Counted from the stretch's first letter, positions 7,456 through 16,112 are shown. The stretch is 64,000 nt of DNA from Marinobacter halotolerans (GCF_008795985.1 NZ_VMHP01000002.1:806001-870000), one strand, 5' to 3'. Notes: generated by a model not told the origin, from the letters alone. Made by a program: numbers and translations.

Positions 7456-10313
7456 TCCGCTTTGGTCACCACTCGCTGCACCGTGTTTTTGGGCTTTCTC
7501 TGGCCATCCTCTTTGCGGGTGTCGCCTCTGCGCAGGAGAGCTTCCGCGTCGAGCTGGGGCGTGATGGTGAAACTATTGGCGATATGCGCCCGGTGTTCCT
7601 CGAGTTCAAAACCCAGCCGATGCCAGCTATCTCGCCGGTAGAGGTCGCCAGGCGGTACCAGAAGCTGTTTGATAACTCCGAGGAACCGGAAGTGCGGGTC
7701 GACGCCCTGGCCCGGCTGTCCAATATCCAGCGGCTGACGGACAAGGACATCAGCGTGAGCCCGGAGGAAGAGCAGCGGATCTACCGCGAGGCGCTTTCCA
7801 GCTACGAAGCGGTGCTCAACAAAGGCTCCTTCCACGGCAAGCTGGACGAGTTGCTTTACCAGATGGCCAAGGCCCACGCGTTTGTTGGCCAGATTGAGCT
7901 ATCAACGGATCGTCTCGAGCAGCTGGTGGGTCTCTATCCCAGTTCGGAACTGGTGCCTGAGGCGCGTTTCAGAATTGCCGAGCGGGCGTTTGCTACCGGA
8001 AATTATTCAGAAGCCGAGGCGCAATATACCAGGCTGATTTCCGGCGAAGGGCGGGACTCGCTGAAGACCAAGGCCCGTTACATGTTGGGCTGGAGCCAGT
8101 ACAAACAGGGTCAGAGCGCCTGGCCGCGGGCGGCTCGGTCATTCATGACGGTGCTGGGCGGTTTCAGTGACCAGACGCAACAGTTCACCCGGGTACCGTC
8201 CGCGGACGCCGGCCTGATCGACGACACCTTCCGCATCATTGCCTTGATGGCGGCCGAAGCCGATGGCGTTGCCTCGATCAATGACTGGTCGTCGGCGACC
8301 GGCGACACCAGCCAATTCAGCGATCTGCTTTATGACCGGCTGGCGGATCTTTACGCCACCCGTGGTGACTATGCCCGCAGCGTCGACGTCAACTACGCCT
8401 TTATTGCCGATCATGGAGACCACCCCCGGGCGCCGGCATTCTATGCCCAGGCGGTCGAGGTCTGGCGCATGGCTGGCCGCGCGGACAGAATCCGTGATGT
8501 GCGCGCCGACTATGTGGCGGCGTTCAGCCCGTCCAATCGGTACCAGAGGCTTTCGGTTGCAGATCAGCAACGGTGGGTCGACTTTTCCAGAAGGCTGGCC
8601 GATTACCACTATGACCAGGGGGAAAGCGCCACTGGCAGCGCCCGAATTAACCATTTCACGGCGGCCGCGGAATATTATGACCAGCTTGCCCCCCGGAAGG
8701 TGGACGCCGGCGAAGTTCTTCGCCTGGCTGGGGATGCCTGGCTGCAGGCCGGACAGTACGCGGCTGCACGAGTCGCTTTCAGAAAAGCCGCCTATCAGGC
8801 TCCCGGATATGCAGACGCGGCAGACGCCGGCTGGGCAGCGCTGGTTCTTGAGCGAGAGGCCCTGGACGGTGAAAACCGGCTCGACGTCTCCCTTGCACAG
8901 TTCGCCGATGAGGCCGAAAAGTGGGCGGCTACCTTCCCTGCTGATGCACGGACACCGCAGCTGAGCTCTGATCTTGCCAACCGCCTGCTGGAGCAGGATC
9001 AGTTTGTACGGGCAAGGCAGTTCGCCCAGGCGGCTATCGACCACTCCACCTCGACCGCCGCCGCAAGCTTCAGCGCCTATCTTGCACTGGGCGAAACCCA
9101 TGTTGCCGAGCAATCCTTTGGCCTGGCGGAAAACGCCTGGCGCAAGGCCCTGGGCATGATTGCGACCGGCGATGTCTCGGAAGTCAGCACCGACGAAGCC
9201 AGCACACTGCGCAGACAGCTGGCCACCAGCATCTACCGCCAGGGCGAACAGGCCGCGGAAGCGGGCAAAACGGATGCAGCGGTTGCCCATTTCCAACGCA
9301 TCGACACAGTTCTGCCGGGGTCTGATATTGCCATCAAGGGTCGCTATGACGCCGCCAATACTTTGTTGAAAGCCAAGCGCTGGCTGACCGCCGTCAACGA
9401 ACTGACCCGTTTCCGACAGGATTTCCCCAATCACCCCCTCACAGGGATGGTCAGCGAGAAACTGGTGTTCGCCTATCTGTCGTCGGATCGTCCGATACAG
9501 GCGGCGGATGAGCTGATGACCGCCCGTGAGGGTGTAGCGCCCGCCATGGAAACCCAGCTGAGGGCGGCCGAGCTCTACCACCAGGCGGGAGCCACCGGCC
9601 AGCGCAACGAGATCTATCAGGCCTATCTGGGGCAGGGCGACGCCGCAGTGGCGCCGACAGATGCTGATACCCACGTCCTCAACCAGACGATTCGTCAGCG
9701 CCTTGTTGAATCCGCTATTTCTGTCACTCGTCTGCGCGAGCAAATGGTGTCTGCGGAGCTGGACAGTGAGTGGCATTCCGAACAGACACTGGACTGGGCA
9801 GGGCAGGCCGCCATTGCTCTGGCGGAAATTCCCGCCAACCGCTTCGCCGCAGTTGAACTTCGGGTGCCGCTAGCGGATTCCCTTGCCCGTAAGCAAAAGT
9901 TTCTTGAAGCCGCCCGTGTCCGTTACGACCAGGCCCAGCAGTTTGGTGGCGAAGCCGTCGTGTCCCAGGCCACTTATCGGAGGGCCGAGCTTTACCGTGT
10001 ATTGGCGAAGGATCTGATGGCGTCGCAGGCGCCACCGGAATTGAACGAAATGGAGGCCATGCAGTACCAGATGCTGCTGGAGGAAGAAGCCTACCCGTTT
10101 GAAGAAAAAGCCATCGCCCTGCACGAGAGCAATCATCAGCGCGTGGCCGAAGGCGTGTTCGACGAGTGGGTTCAGCAAAGCCTTGATGTACTGGCCACAC
10201 TCTTCCCCGGTCGTTATGAGCGCAAGGTTCGCTGGATGGGGCTGAATGCCGGCAATGTAACCGGCTATGAAACAGGCAATGAAACAGAGAGCAACTCCAA
10301 TGATGACGCGTAA
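7452..10313 (+). CDS. large exported TPR protein (GltD/AgmU-like in position and form)
   Basis: The 953-residue protein has a signal peptide (cleavage after ASA, about residue 27) and is built almost entirely from TPR-like helical repeats (ELLYQMAKAHAFVGQIELSTDRLEQLV; AEAQYTRLISGEGRDSLKTKARYMLGW; IKGRYDAANTLLKAKRWLTAVNEL). It therefore looks like a periplasmic scaffold or tether. It overlaps the preceding gene by four bases and the following TPR lipoprotein gene by 14. Myxobacterial gliding clusters contain comparably large periplasmic TPR proteins; resemblance there is by domain form and gene neighbours, not by a demonstrated alignment. Generic names such as YbgF-like tetratricopeptide protein would also fit. 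Confidence 0.82.
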   Translation: MIRFGHHSLHRVFGLSLAILFAGVASAQESFRVELGRDGETIGDMRPVFLEFKTQPMPAISPVEVARRYQKLFDNSEEPEVRVDALARLSNIQRLTDKDISVSPEEEQRIYREALSSYEAVLNKGSFHGKLDELLYQMAKAHAFVGQIELSTDRLEQLVGLYPSSELVPEARFRIAERAFATGNYSEAEAQYTRLISGEGRDSLKTKARYMLGWSQYKQGQSAWPRAARSFMTVLGGFSDQTQQFTRVPSADAGLIDDTFRIIALMAAEADGVASINDWSSATGDTSQFSDLLYDRLADLYATRGDYARSVDVNYAFIADHGDHPRAPAFYAQAVEVWRMAGRADRIRDVRADYVAAFSPSNRYQRLSVADQQRWVDFSRRLADYHYDQGESATGSARINHFTAAAEYYDQLAPRKVDAGEVLRLAGDAWLQAGQYAAARVAFRKAAYQAPGYADAADAGWAALVLEREALDGENRLDVSLAQFADEAEKWAATFPADARTPQLSSDLANRLLEQDQFVRARQFAQAAIDHSTSTAAASFSAYLALGETHVAEQSFGLAENAWRKALGMIATGDVSEVSTDEASTLRRQLATSIYRQGEQAAEAGKTDAAVAHFQRIDTVLPGSDIAIKGRYDAANTLLKAKRWLTAVNELTRFRQDFPNHPLTGMVSEKLVFAYLSSDRPIQAADELMTAREGVAPAMETQLRAAELYHQAGATGQRNEIYQAYLGQGDAAVAPTDADTHVLNQTIRQRLVESAISVTRLREQMVSAELDSEWHSEQTLDWAGQAAIALAEIPANRFAAVELRVPLADSLARKQKFLEAARVRYDQAQQFGGEAVVSQATYRRAELYRVLAKDLMASQAPPELNEMEAMQYQMLLEEEAYPFEEKAIALHESNHQRVAEGVFDEWVQQSLDVLATLFPGRYERKVRWMGLNAGNVTGYETGNETESNSNDDA

Positions 10314-10770
10314 TCTGATTCCTGTTTTCTTGTGCGTTTTATTTGCAGGCTGCGCCGCCAGTCCTTCGGGGCAAGAGCCAAAAATAAAAACGGAAGCCAC
10401 GAAGCAAGAGAAACGGGTAGCGATGCAGGAGGCCCGCCTGGCCATCACCGAACAGGACTGGAACAAGGCAATCGAGTCTTATCGGACGGTCCTGGAGCTT
10501 GATCCCCACGATGCAGTGGCGGTGAACAACCTGGCCCTGCTGCTTCGGGAAAAGGGCCGATTCCGCGAGGCGGCCACGCTGTTACAGGAAGGAATCGACT
10601 ATTCACCGCAAACACCGGATCTGCACTACAACCTTGCGGTTATTGCCGAGCTGTACCTGTTGGATCTTGAACTGGCACTGGCCCATTACCGCCGGTTCCG
10701 GGAACTGACGGAACAGGAAGGTCAGCTAGTCGCTGGTTGGATTGCAGACCTTGAAAGGAGGCTGGAATGA
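10300..10770 (+). CDS. TPR lipoprotein of envelope machine
   Basis: Starting at the ATG at 10300 the product is 156 residues with a lipobox LFAGC placing the lipidated cysteine at position 18. The following residues (AASPSG) lack an inner-membrane retention aspartate, so outer-membrane anchoring is expected. Two to three TPR units follow (WNKAIESYRTVLELDPHDAVAVNNLA; REAATLLQEGIDYSPQ; DLHYNLAVIAELYL). The longest frame starts at 10267 but that adds residues upstream of the signal peptide. Small TPR lipoproteins occur in both PilF-like pilotin families and Glt-type gliding systems (GltE/AglT); the neighbours favour the latter. Confidence 0.82.
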   Translation: MMTRNLIPVFLCVLFAGCAASPSGQEPKIKTEATKQEKRVAMQEARLAITEQDWNKAIESYRTVLELDPHDAVAVNNLALLLREKGRFREAATLLQEGIDYSPQTPDLHYNLAVIAELYLLDLELALAHYRRFRELTEQEGQLVAGWIADLERRLE

Positions 10771-11111
10771 GACTGGTTGAAAGGCTAGTGCTGCGCTGCC
10801 TGATCCCGGGTTTGTCGGCACTGGTGTTGAGTGCTGCCGCTTATGCCAGTGAATCCTCTGATGCCGGCTCTGCCATGGAAACCGTGGCTCTGAGCATTGA
10901 GGGCATCAGTTCTACCTCGAGTGAGGACAGCCCCGGTGTTGTCTATATTCTGCCCTGGCAACCGCCAACCCTGCCGAGGCGCACGCGTGATGCCCTGGAG
11001 GTGGATGCCCGGGGCCTGCGCGAGCCGATGGATCCGGTTGTTTTTGACCGGCATCAGGCCTTTCATCAATCACTGAATCCCTCTGCGGATTCCCCGAATT
11101 CCCCGCGTTAG
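10767..11111 (+). CDS. small exported protein of unknown function
   Basis: The 114-residue product starts in the stop codon of the TPR lipoprotein gene (ATGA) after a strong AAAGGAGG sequence. It has a signal peptide with likely cleavage after AYA near residue 26; the mature part is only about 88 residues, rich in Ser and Pro, with no recognisable domain. It lies between the TPR lipoprotein and the proton-channel genes, so it is probably a small periplasmic part of the same apparatus. No homologue comes to mind. Confidence 0.65.
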   Translation: MRLVERLVLRCLIPGLSALVLSAAAYASESSDAGSAMETVALSIEGISSTSSEDSPGVVYILPWQPPTLPRRTRDALEVDARGLREPMDPVVFDRHQAFHQSLNPSADSPNSPR

Positions 11112-11127
11112 CACCAGGAGTTTTGTC

Positions 11128-11772
11128 ATGCTGGAAACCGTTGCCCGTTTTTTTCAGGAAGGTGGCACCTTTATGTATCCCATCGCCGTGGTTCTTGCCA
11201 TTGGGCTGGCTATCACGCTGGAGCGATTCATCTATCTGTCGGGGGTGCGTCGCCGTAACCGGTTGGCGTTCGAGAAGGGCATCCTGCCGCTGTTGCGCAA
11301 GCGCGACTACCAGCGAGCGATGAAGGCGGCGAATGCCTCTGACAGTGCTATCGCGGAAATCATGAGCGCCGGTATTGGTCGGTTGTTGAACAACCACCGC
11401 CGGGAGGATGTTGAGTACGCCATGGAAGAGGGCCTGATGGAGGTATTGCCGCGGCTGGAAAAACGCACCCAGTACCTGTCAACGCTGGCCAACGTGGCAA
11501 CACTGCTGGGATTGCTTGGCACAATTATCGGCCTGATTGCCGCCTTTACGGCAGTTGCCGCTGCCGATCCGTCCCAGAAAGCCTCGCTGCTGTCGGAAAG
11601 TATTTCCGTGGCTATGAACACCACAGCTTTCGGGCTGATGTCTGCTATCCCGCTGTTGATGTTCCACGCCGTGCTTCAGACTCGCACCAATGAAATTGTC
11701 GACACCTTTGAAATGGCCGGCGTGAAGTTGCTGAACATCATTTCTGAAAAGCCGGAGCCGGCTGCTGCATGA
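11128..11772 (+). CDS. MotA/TolQ/ExbB family proton-channel subunit (AglR-like)
   Basis: The 214-residue inner-membrane protein shows the three-helix plan of the family: one helix at about 16-35, then a cytoplasmic stretch, then helices at about 105-135 (LANVATLLGLLGTIIGLIAAF) and 160-180 (TTAFGLMSAIPLLMF). The conserved channel motifs LLGLLGTIxG and AMNTTAFGL are intact. It forms a pentamer-like channel around two ExbD/TolR-type helices to harvest the proton gradient. The two downstream genes encode exactly such subunits and overlap it by four bases. ExbB, TolQ and AglR are all possible labels; the operon with two ExbD-like proteins favours an AglR-type role. Confidence 0.9.
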   Translation: MLETVARFFQEGGTFMYPIAVVLAIGLAITLERFIYLSGVRRRNRLAFEKGILPLLRKRDYQRAMKAANASDSAIAEIMSAGIGRLLNNHRREDVEYAMEEGLMEVLPRLEKRTQYLSTLANVATLLGLLGTIIGLIAAFTAVAAADPSQKASLLSESISVAMNTTAFGLMSAIPLLMFHAVLQTRTNEIVDTFEMAGVKLLNIISEKPEPAAA

Positions 11773-12284
11773 GACGCAAACACCGGAAGCTCACCTCCAG
11801 CGCGGATCTGGATATCACGCCCTTCATGAATCTGATGATTGTGCTGGTACCGGTTCTTCTGCTGGGCATGGTGTTCAGCCAGATCCGCATGATCGAGCTC
11901 AACTTTCCCGGTATGGAAGCCGGACAGGCGCCGGCCGCAGAGAAACTGCAACTGGCGGTTGTGTTGATCCCCCAGGGTATGGAGGTTGTTGATAGCGAGC
12001 GCGGTGTCATCCGCACACTGCCTCTGCTGGAGGGCGAACAGGACTTCGATGAGCTGAGGTTCACTCTCCAGCAGATCAAGAAGCGGGTGCCGGACAAGAC
12101 CGATATCGTATTGGAAGTCAGCCCGGACATTGACTACCAGACGCTGGTCAAAGCCATGGATACGGTGCGTTCCTACTCCACCGTGGTTGCAGCGAGCGTG
12201 GTGGAAGGTGAGCTGTTTCCGGATGTGTCCCTTGCGGATGCCGCTGAAGACCGGGTGCTGACAAGCGGGCAGGAGGGCGTATGA
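11769..12284 (+). CDS. ExbD/TolR-like subunit 1, Asn in place of the channel Asp
   Basis: The 171-residue protein has a short basic cytoplasmic start, one transmembrane helix (about 16-37) and a periplasmic domain, as in ExbD and TolR. The helix entry reads DLDITPFMNLMIVL. Aligned with the ExbD motif TPFIDVML, the proton-carrying aspartate is replaced by Asn21. The only nearby acidic residues, Asp13 and Asp15, lie before the helix. The second ExbD-like subunit just downstream keeps its aspartate, so this pair is asymmetric. Starts and stops overlap on both sides by four bases, and the family assignment is firm despite the substitution. Confidence 0.88.
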   Translation: MRRKHRKLTSSADLDITPFMNLMIVLVPVLLLGMVFSQIRMIELNFPGMEAGQAPAAEKLQLAVVLIPQGMEVVDSERGVIRTLPLLEGEQDFDELRFTLQQIKKRVPDKTDIVLEVSPDIDYQTLVKAMDTVRSYSTVVAASVVEGELFPDVSLADAAEDRVLTSGQEGV

Positions 12285-12796
12285 AGGAGTCACGCCGGGC
12301 ACACCGGATGCGTCGACACTATAAAAGAAACAGCCGGACCAACCGCGCCGGTGGCCTGAACCTGGTGTCGCTGATGGATATTTTCACCATTCTGGTGTTC
12401 TTCCTGATGGTCAATTCGTCAGACGTGAAGGTGATGCAGAACACCGCCGATGTGCCATTGCCCGAGTCCAGCGCTAAGAAGCAGGCGGATGAAACCCTGA
12501 TTGTTCAGGTGATTGGCTCCGCCATTCTGGTTCAGGGCCGGGAGGTGGCCCGGCTTAGCGGAATCGAGACCGGTGACCGCACCATCGGCGGGCTGGCCGA
12601 GGAGCTGGCCTATCGGCGGGAACAAGGCCTTCAGAACGGCCGTGTTGTGCCGGACGCCGGGCGGGAAGTCACCATCATGGCCGGCCGTGAAACCGATTAC
12701 CGGTTGCTGAGGAAGATTATGCAGACCTGTGTCGATGAGGATTACCGACAGGTGCGTCTGGCTGTCGAGTCGTCCGGGGAGGTGGCCAATGGCTGA
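12281..12796 (+). CDS. ExbD/TolR-like subunit 2 (AglS/AglQ-type)
   Basis: This 171-residue subunit has a strongly basic N-terminus, one membrane helix (about 30-46, SLMDIFTILVFFLMV) and a periplasmic domain. Asp33 occupies the proton-binding position seen in ExbD Asp25 and TolR Asp23. It forms a pair with the preceding subunit around the ExbB/TolQ-type channel. Two different ExbD-like proteins per channel gene are characteristic of Agl-type motors and are also seen in some Ton-like operons. Its start overlaps the previous stop, and its end overlaps the TonB-like gene by eight bases. Confidence 0.9.
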   Translation: MKESRRAHRMRRHYKRNSRTNRAGGLNLVSLMDIFTILVFFLMVNSSDVKVMQNTADVPLPESSAKKQADETLIVQVIGSAILVQGREVARLSGIETGDRTIGGLAEELAYRREQGLQNGRVVPDAGREVTIMAGRETDYRLLRKIMQTCVDEDYRQVRLAVESSGEVANG

Positions 12797-13736
12797 GGAA
12801 AAGCGTTTTCATCTGGCCCTGGCACTGATGTTTGTGGTGTTTTTGCCGCCCGCGCTGCTGATTCCCTCACTGAATCTGCCCGAGCCGGACCGGCGCGAAT
12901 CGGAGAAAATCCCGCCGCAGCTGGCCCGTCTGATCGAAGAAAAGAAGCCGCCTGAGCCCGTGGTCGCCCCAAAACCGGAGCCCGAGCCGGAACCAGAGCC
13001 CGAGCCCGAACCTGAAAAACAGAAACCGGAGCCGGTCGAGGAAAAGCCGGTGGAGGTTGCGAAAGCGCCCGAGCCCCCGGAACCCGAGCCCACGCCTGAG
13101 CCGGAGCCGAAAAAGCAGGCCCCGGCGCAGACTGTAGAGAAAGCCCGGGAGAAGGCGTCCCGTTCCGGTTTGCTGGCAATGAAGGACACTCTGGCCAGCA
13201 TGCGCGGCCCGGAGCCTACGAAGAAAAAAACGCTGAGTGCCAACACCGGTAGCGGGCAATCCCGCCCGGAGGAAAGCAGTGACATGGCCGAAAAGGCCCT
13301 GGCAGGCAGCGGTGGCGTTGAGGTAGAGCAGGGCATAACCCGTGACGTGGCTGTGGCGGATCACCAGGTGCGGGACGTCGAGGTAGCCGAAGAAAAGGTG
13401 GCTGCACCAGCTGAACCGAAACAGCAGGTAGCCGATGCAGGCCCCTCAACCCGGTCCATGAAGAATATCCGAAAGGTTTTCGACGCCAACAAGGCCGCCC
13501 TGAATGCCATGGTTGGACGGGAACAAAGGAAAGATCCGCTGCTTCACGGCAAGGTGCTTCTGAAACTGGTCATCGAGCCAGATGGGTCCGTTTCCAGCTG
13601 CAAGGTGATTGATTCCGAGCTGGATAATCCGAAACTGGAGCAGCGTATTGCCCTGCGGGTGAGAATGTTCAACTTTGGCGCCGCTGACGTTGAGCAGCGC
13701 GAGCTGAACTTTCCTTTGGATTTTCTGCCGGGCTGA
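12789..13736 (+). CDS. TonB-like energy transducer with AgmX/PglI (GltJ-type) C-terminal domain
   Basis: From the ATG at 12789 the protein is 315 residues: one N-terminal membrane helix (about 8-28), a long Pro/Glu/Lys stretch (about 48-130, including PEPEPEPEPEPEP) able to span the periplasm, a linker, and a C-terminal domain (about 225-315) with GKVLLKLVIEPDGSVSSCKV. That last motif is typical of the AgmX/PglI C-terminal domain of gliding-motility proteins, a relative of the TonB C-terminal fold. The frame is open to 12729 but the upstream part overlaps the previous gene and would displace the membrane anchor. It probably passes motor energy to an outer-membrane partner. Confidence 0.82.
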   Translation: MAEEKRFHLALALMFVVFLPPALLIPSLNLPEPDRRESEKIPPQLARLIEEKKPPEPVVAPKPEPEPEPEPEPEPEKQKPEPVEEKPVEVAKAPEPPEPEPTPEPEPKKQAPAQTVEKAREKASRSGLLAMKDTLASMRGPEPTKKKTLSANTGSGQSRPEESSDMAEKALAGSGGVEVEQGITRDVAVADHQVRDVEVAEEKVAAPAEPKQQVADAGPSTRSMKNIRKVFDANKAALNAMVGREQRKDPLLHGKVLLKLVIEPDGSVSSCKVIDSELDNPKLEQRIALRVRMFNFGAADVEQRELNFPLDFLPG

Positions 13737-13752
13737 GGGCTCTTTACCCGGC
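13727..13752. terminator. hairpin across convergent gene ends
   Basis: GCCGGG (13727-13732) pairs with CCCGGC (13747-13752), spanning the stop codons of the TonB-like gene and the opposing MaoC gene, which end only seven bases apart. It has no T run, so a terminator role is tentative. Confidence 0.3.
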
Positions 13753-14244
13753 TGGTGGCTCATGCTCAATGGTTATTTTGGGCAGGCGGGGTTTGTTGAA
13801 GGTCATTTTCTGGGTGGGAGCAATGACCTTGGCTTCACCAATGACAACCTGTTCGTCGTTCTGGTTGCGAACGTCGCAGGAAAAAATCACACGGTTTTTC
13901 CGTTCCTTGCTGATCACTTTCAGGTTGATCGTCAGGGTGTCATCAAGCTTCACTGGTCGCTTGAAAGACAGGCTCTGTTCCAGATAAATGGAGCCGGGCC
14001 CGGGCATCACCGTGGCCAGGGCCGCCGAGATCAGCGAACCGCTCCACATGCCGTGGGCAATCCGCTCCCGGAACATGGATTCCGCGGCGAACTCTGAGTC
14101 CAGATGCACGGGATTTACGTCACCAGAAACTGCGGCAAACAGCACCAGTTCGTCCTCGGTGAGTGTTCGCACGTAGGTGGCCGAATCGCCCTCCTGAAGC
14201 TCGTCGTAAGTGATGTTTTCAAGGATGTCGAGAGAGTCACTCAT
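13744..14244 (-). CDS. MaoC family (R)-specific enoyl-CoA hydratase, PhaJ-like
   Basis: The 166-residue protein contains the hydratase-2 signature FAAVSGDVNPVHLD at about 36-49, giving the catalytic Asp42 and His47, followed by IAHGM. Enzymes of this type hydrate trans-2-enoyl-CoA to (R)-3-hydroxyacyl-CoA and can divert beta-oxidation intermediates to polyhydroxyalkanoate or other lipids. The gene is divergent from fadD across about 195 bases, a pairing that also occurs in Pseudomonas, and supports a role with fatty-acid degradation products. The length is slightly above the shortest PhaJ proteins. Substrate chain length cannot be read from sequence. Confidence 0.85.
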   Translation of the reverse strand: MSDSLDILENITYDELQEGDSATYVRTLTEDELVLFAAVSGDVNPVHLDSEFAAESMFRERIAHGMWSGSLISAALATVMPGPGSIYLEQSLSFKRPVKLDDTLTINLKVISKERKNRVIFSCDVRNQNDEQVVIGEAKVIAPTQKMTFNKPRLPKITIEHEPPAG

Positions 14245-14438
14245 CGTCCGCTCCGTTGAGTTGGAATTGGGATTTTGCCGTTTGCCGTTACACGCTCAAA
14301 ACTACCTCATCGTTCACAAAACTGCTATTCTCTCCCGGATTTTTTAACGCTTATACGTTCGTCTTGTTGCTTTTTTAGAATAAAAAAATACAGGTCAAAG
14401 ACAACGACAACAATCAAAACGCCGAACAGGAGATTGTG

Positions 14439-16112
14439 ATGGATTTCGAGCAGTTCTATCAGGACAAGTACCCCGCTGGTGTTCCCCGCAGTGTCGATCT
14501 GAAGAAATACACAAGCATGGTTGATGTGTTCGATCAGGCGGTCAAGAAGTTCGCGGATAAGCCGGCCTTCAGTGCTGTGGGCGCCACCCTGACTTATCGT
14601 GATCTGGATACCCAGAGCCGCAATTTTGCTGCCTGGCTGCAGAACCACACGGACCTGAAACCGGGTGATCGGATCGCCGTTCAGATGCCCAACGTCTCCC
14701 AGTATCCGGTGGTTGTTTTTGGTGCCATGCGCGCCGGCCTTATTGTGGTGAATACCAACCCGCTATATACCACTCGTGAAATGGAGCACCAGTTCAACGA
14801 TTCCGGTGCCAAAGCGATCGTGGTTCTGGCCAACATGGCCTACAACGTCGAAAAAGTTCTGCCACAGACAGGTATCGAGCACGTGATCGTGACCGAACTG
14901 GCGGATATGCACTCACCGCTGAAGCGCACACTGATGAACGCAGCGGTCAAGCACCTGAAAAAGATGGTGCCGGCCTACAATCTGCCCCAGGCACACAAGC
15001 TGCCGGCCGTTCTCAGTGAAGGTAGCAAGGAAAAATTCACGGCGGTTGAAAGCAAGCTGGAAGATATCGCGGTATTGCAGTACACCGGCGGCACCACGGG
15101 CGTAGCCAAGGGCGCAATGCTGACCCACGCCAACCTGGTGGCGAACCTGCTGCAGGTTCGTCCGATGATGGGTGATTCCATCGAGGAAGGAAAAGAAGTC
15201 GTGATTGCGCCGTTGCCGCTGTATCACATTTATTCGTTCACCCTGAACTGCGGCATCATGCTGGAAGCCGGCGCCCACAACGTGCTGATTCCCAACCCAC
15301 GGGACATACCCGGCTTCGTCAAGGAACTGCAGAAGCACCGTTTTACCGCGTTCCTGGGCCTGAACACCCTGTTTGTTGCGCTCTGCAACAACGAAGACTT
15401 CAAGAAGCTGGATTTCAGTGGACTGAAACTGACGTCTTCCGGCGGCATGGCGCTGACCAGCGATACTGCCAAAATGTGGCAGCGCGTCACCGGCTGTGAG
15501 ATCAGCGAAGGCTACGGTATGACCGAAACCTCGCCGGTTGTTACCTTCAACCCGAACGTGGCCATCCAGCTTGGCACCATCGGGCTGCCGATTGCCGATA
15601 CGCTGGTCAAGACCATTGATGACGACGGCAATGAAACCCCCATCGGCGAACCCGGCGAGCTTTGTGTCAAAGGCCCGCAGGTGATGCGCGGTTACTGGCA
15701 GCGGCCGGAGGATACCCAGAAGTCGTTCACCGAAGACGGTTACCTGCAGACCGGCGACGTTGCCCTGATCCAGGAAGACGGCTACATCCGCATCGTTGAC
15801 CGCAAGAAAGACATGATCATTGTGTCCGGCTTCAACGTATATCCGAACGAGATCGAAGACGTAGTGAGCGGCCACCCGAACGTGGTTGAGTGCGCGGCCG
15901 TTGGCGTGCCGGATGCCAAGAGCGGCGAAGCCGTGAAGGTGTTCCTGGTGGCGACTGCAGAAGGCGTGACTGAAAACGAACTGAAGGAATTCTGCCGTGA
16001 GCGGTTGACCGCCTACAAGGTGCCCAAATCCTTTGTTTTCCGGGATGAACTGCCGAAAACCAACGTCGGCAAGATCCTCCGTCGTGAACTGCGGGACGAG
16101 GCAAACGCCTGA
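14439..16112 (+). CDS. fadD: long-chain fatty acid-CoA ligase
   Basis: The 557-residue adenylate-forming enzyme converts fatty acids to acyl-CoA, the entry step of beta-oxidation, at the inner face of the membrane. The AMP-binding loop YTGGTTGVAKGAM lies at about residue 212, EGYGMTET near 357, and the C-terminal catalytic lysine region KTNVGKILRRELR is intact. A GTG lies three bases upstream of the chosen ATG, but the AGGAG at 14428-14432 is better spaced for the ATG. It is divergent from the PhaJ-like gene and followed by a strong terminator, so it is probably transcribed alone. Close to FadD1/FadD2 of Pseudomonas. Confidence 0.95.
   Translation: MDFEQFYQDKYPAGVPRSVDLKKYTSMVDVFDQAVKKFADKPAFSAVGATLTYRDLDTQSRNFAAWLQNHTDLKPGDRIAVQMPNVSQYPVVVFGAMRAGLIVVNTNPLYTTREMEHQFNDSGAKAIVVLANMAYNVEKVLPQTGIEHVIVTELADMHSPLKRTLMNAAVKHLKKMVPAYNLPQAHKLPAVLSEGSKEKFTAVESKLEDIAVLQYTGGTTGVAKGAMLTHANLVANLLQVRPMMGDSIEEGKEVVIAPLPLYHIYSFTLNCGIMLEAGAHNVLIPNPRDIPGFVKELQKHRFTAFLGLNTLFVALCNNEDFKKLDFSGLKLTSSGGMALTSDTAKMWQRVTGCEISEGYGMTETSPVVTFNPNVAIQLGTIGLPIADTLVKTIDDDGNETPIGEPGELCVKGPQVMRGYWQRPEDTQKSFTEDGYLQTGDVALIQEDGYIRIVDRKKDMIIVSGFNVYPNEIEDVVSGHPNVVECAAVGVPDAKSGEAVKVFLVATAEGVTENELKEFCRERLTAYKVPKSFVFRDELPKTNVGKILRRELRDEANA

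Noticed and set aside
8139..9776. 545-codon open frame on the minus strand inside the large TPR gene
   Set aside because: It lies fully opposite a well-supported gene with signal peptide and repeats, has no family motifs or ribosome site, and reflects G+C-rich antisense openness.
12809..13364. Gly/Ser- and Arg/Leu-rich minus-strand frames opposite the TonB-like gene
   Set aside because: They arise from the repeated Pro-Glu codons of the plus-strand linker.
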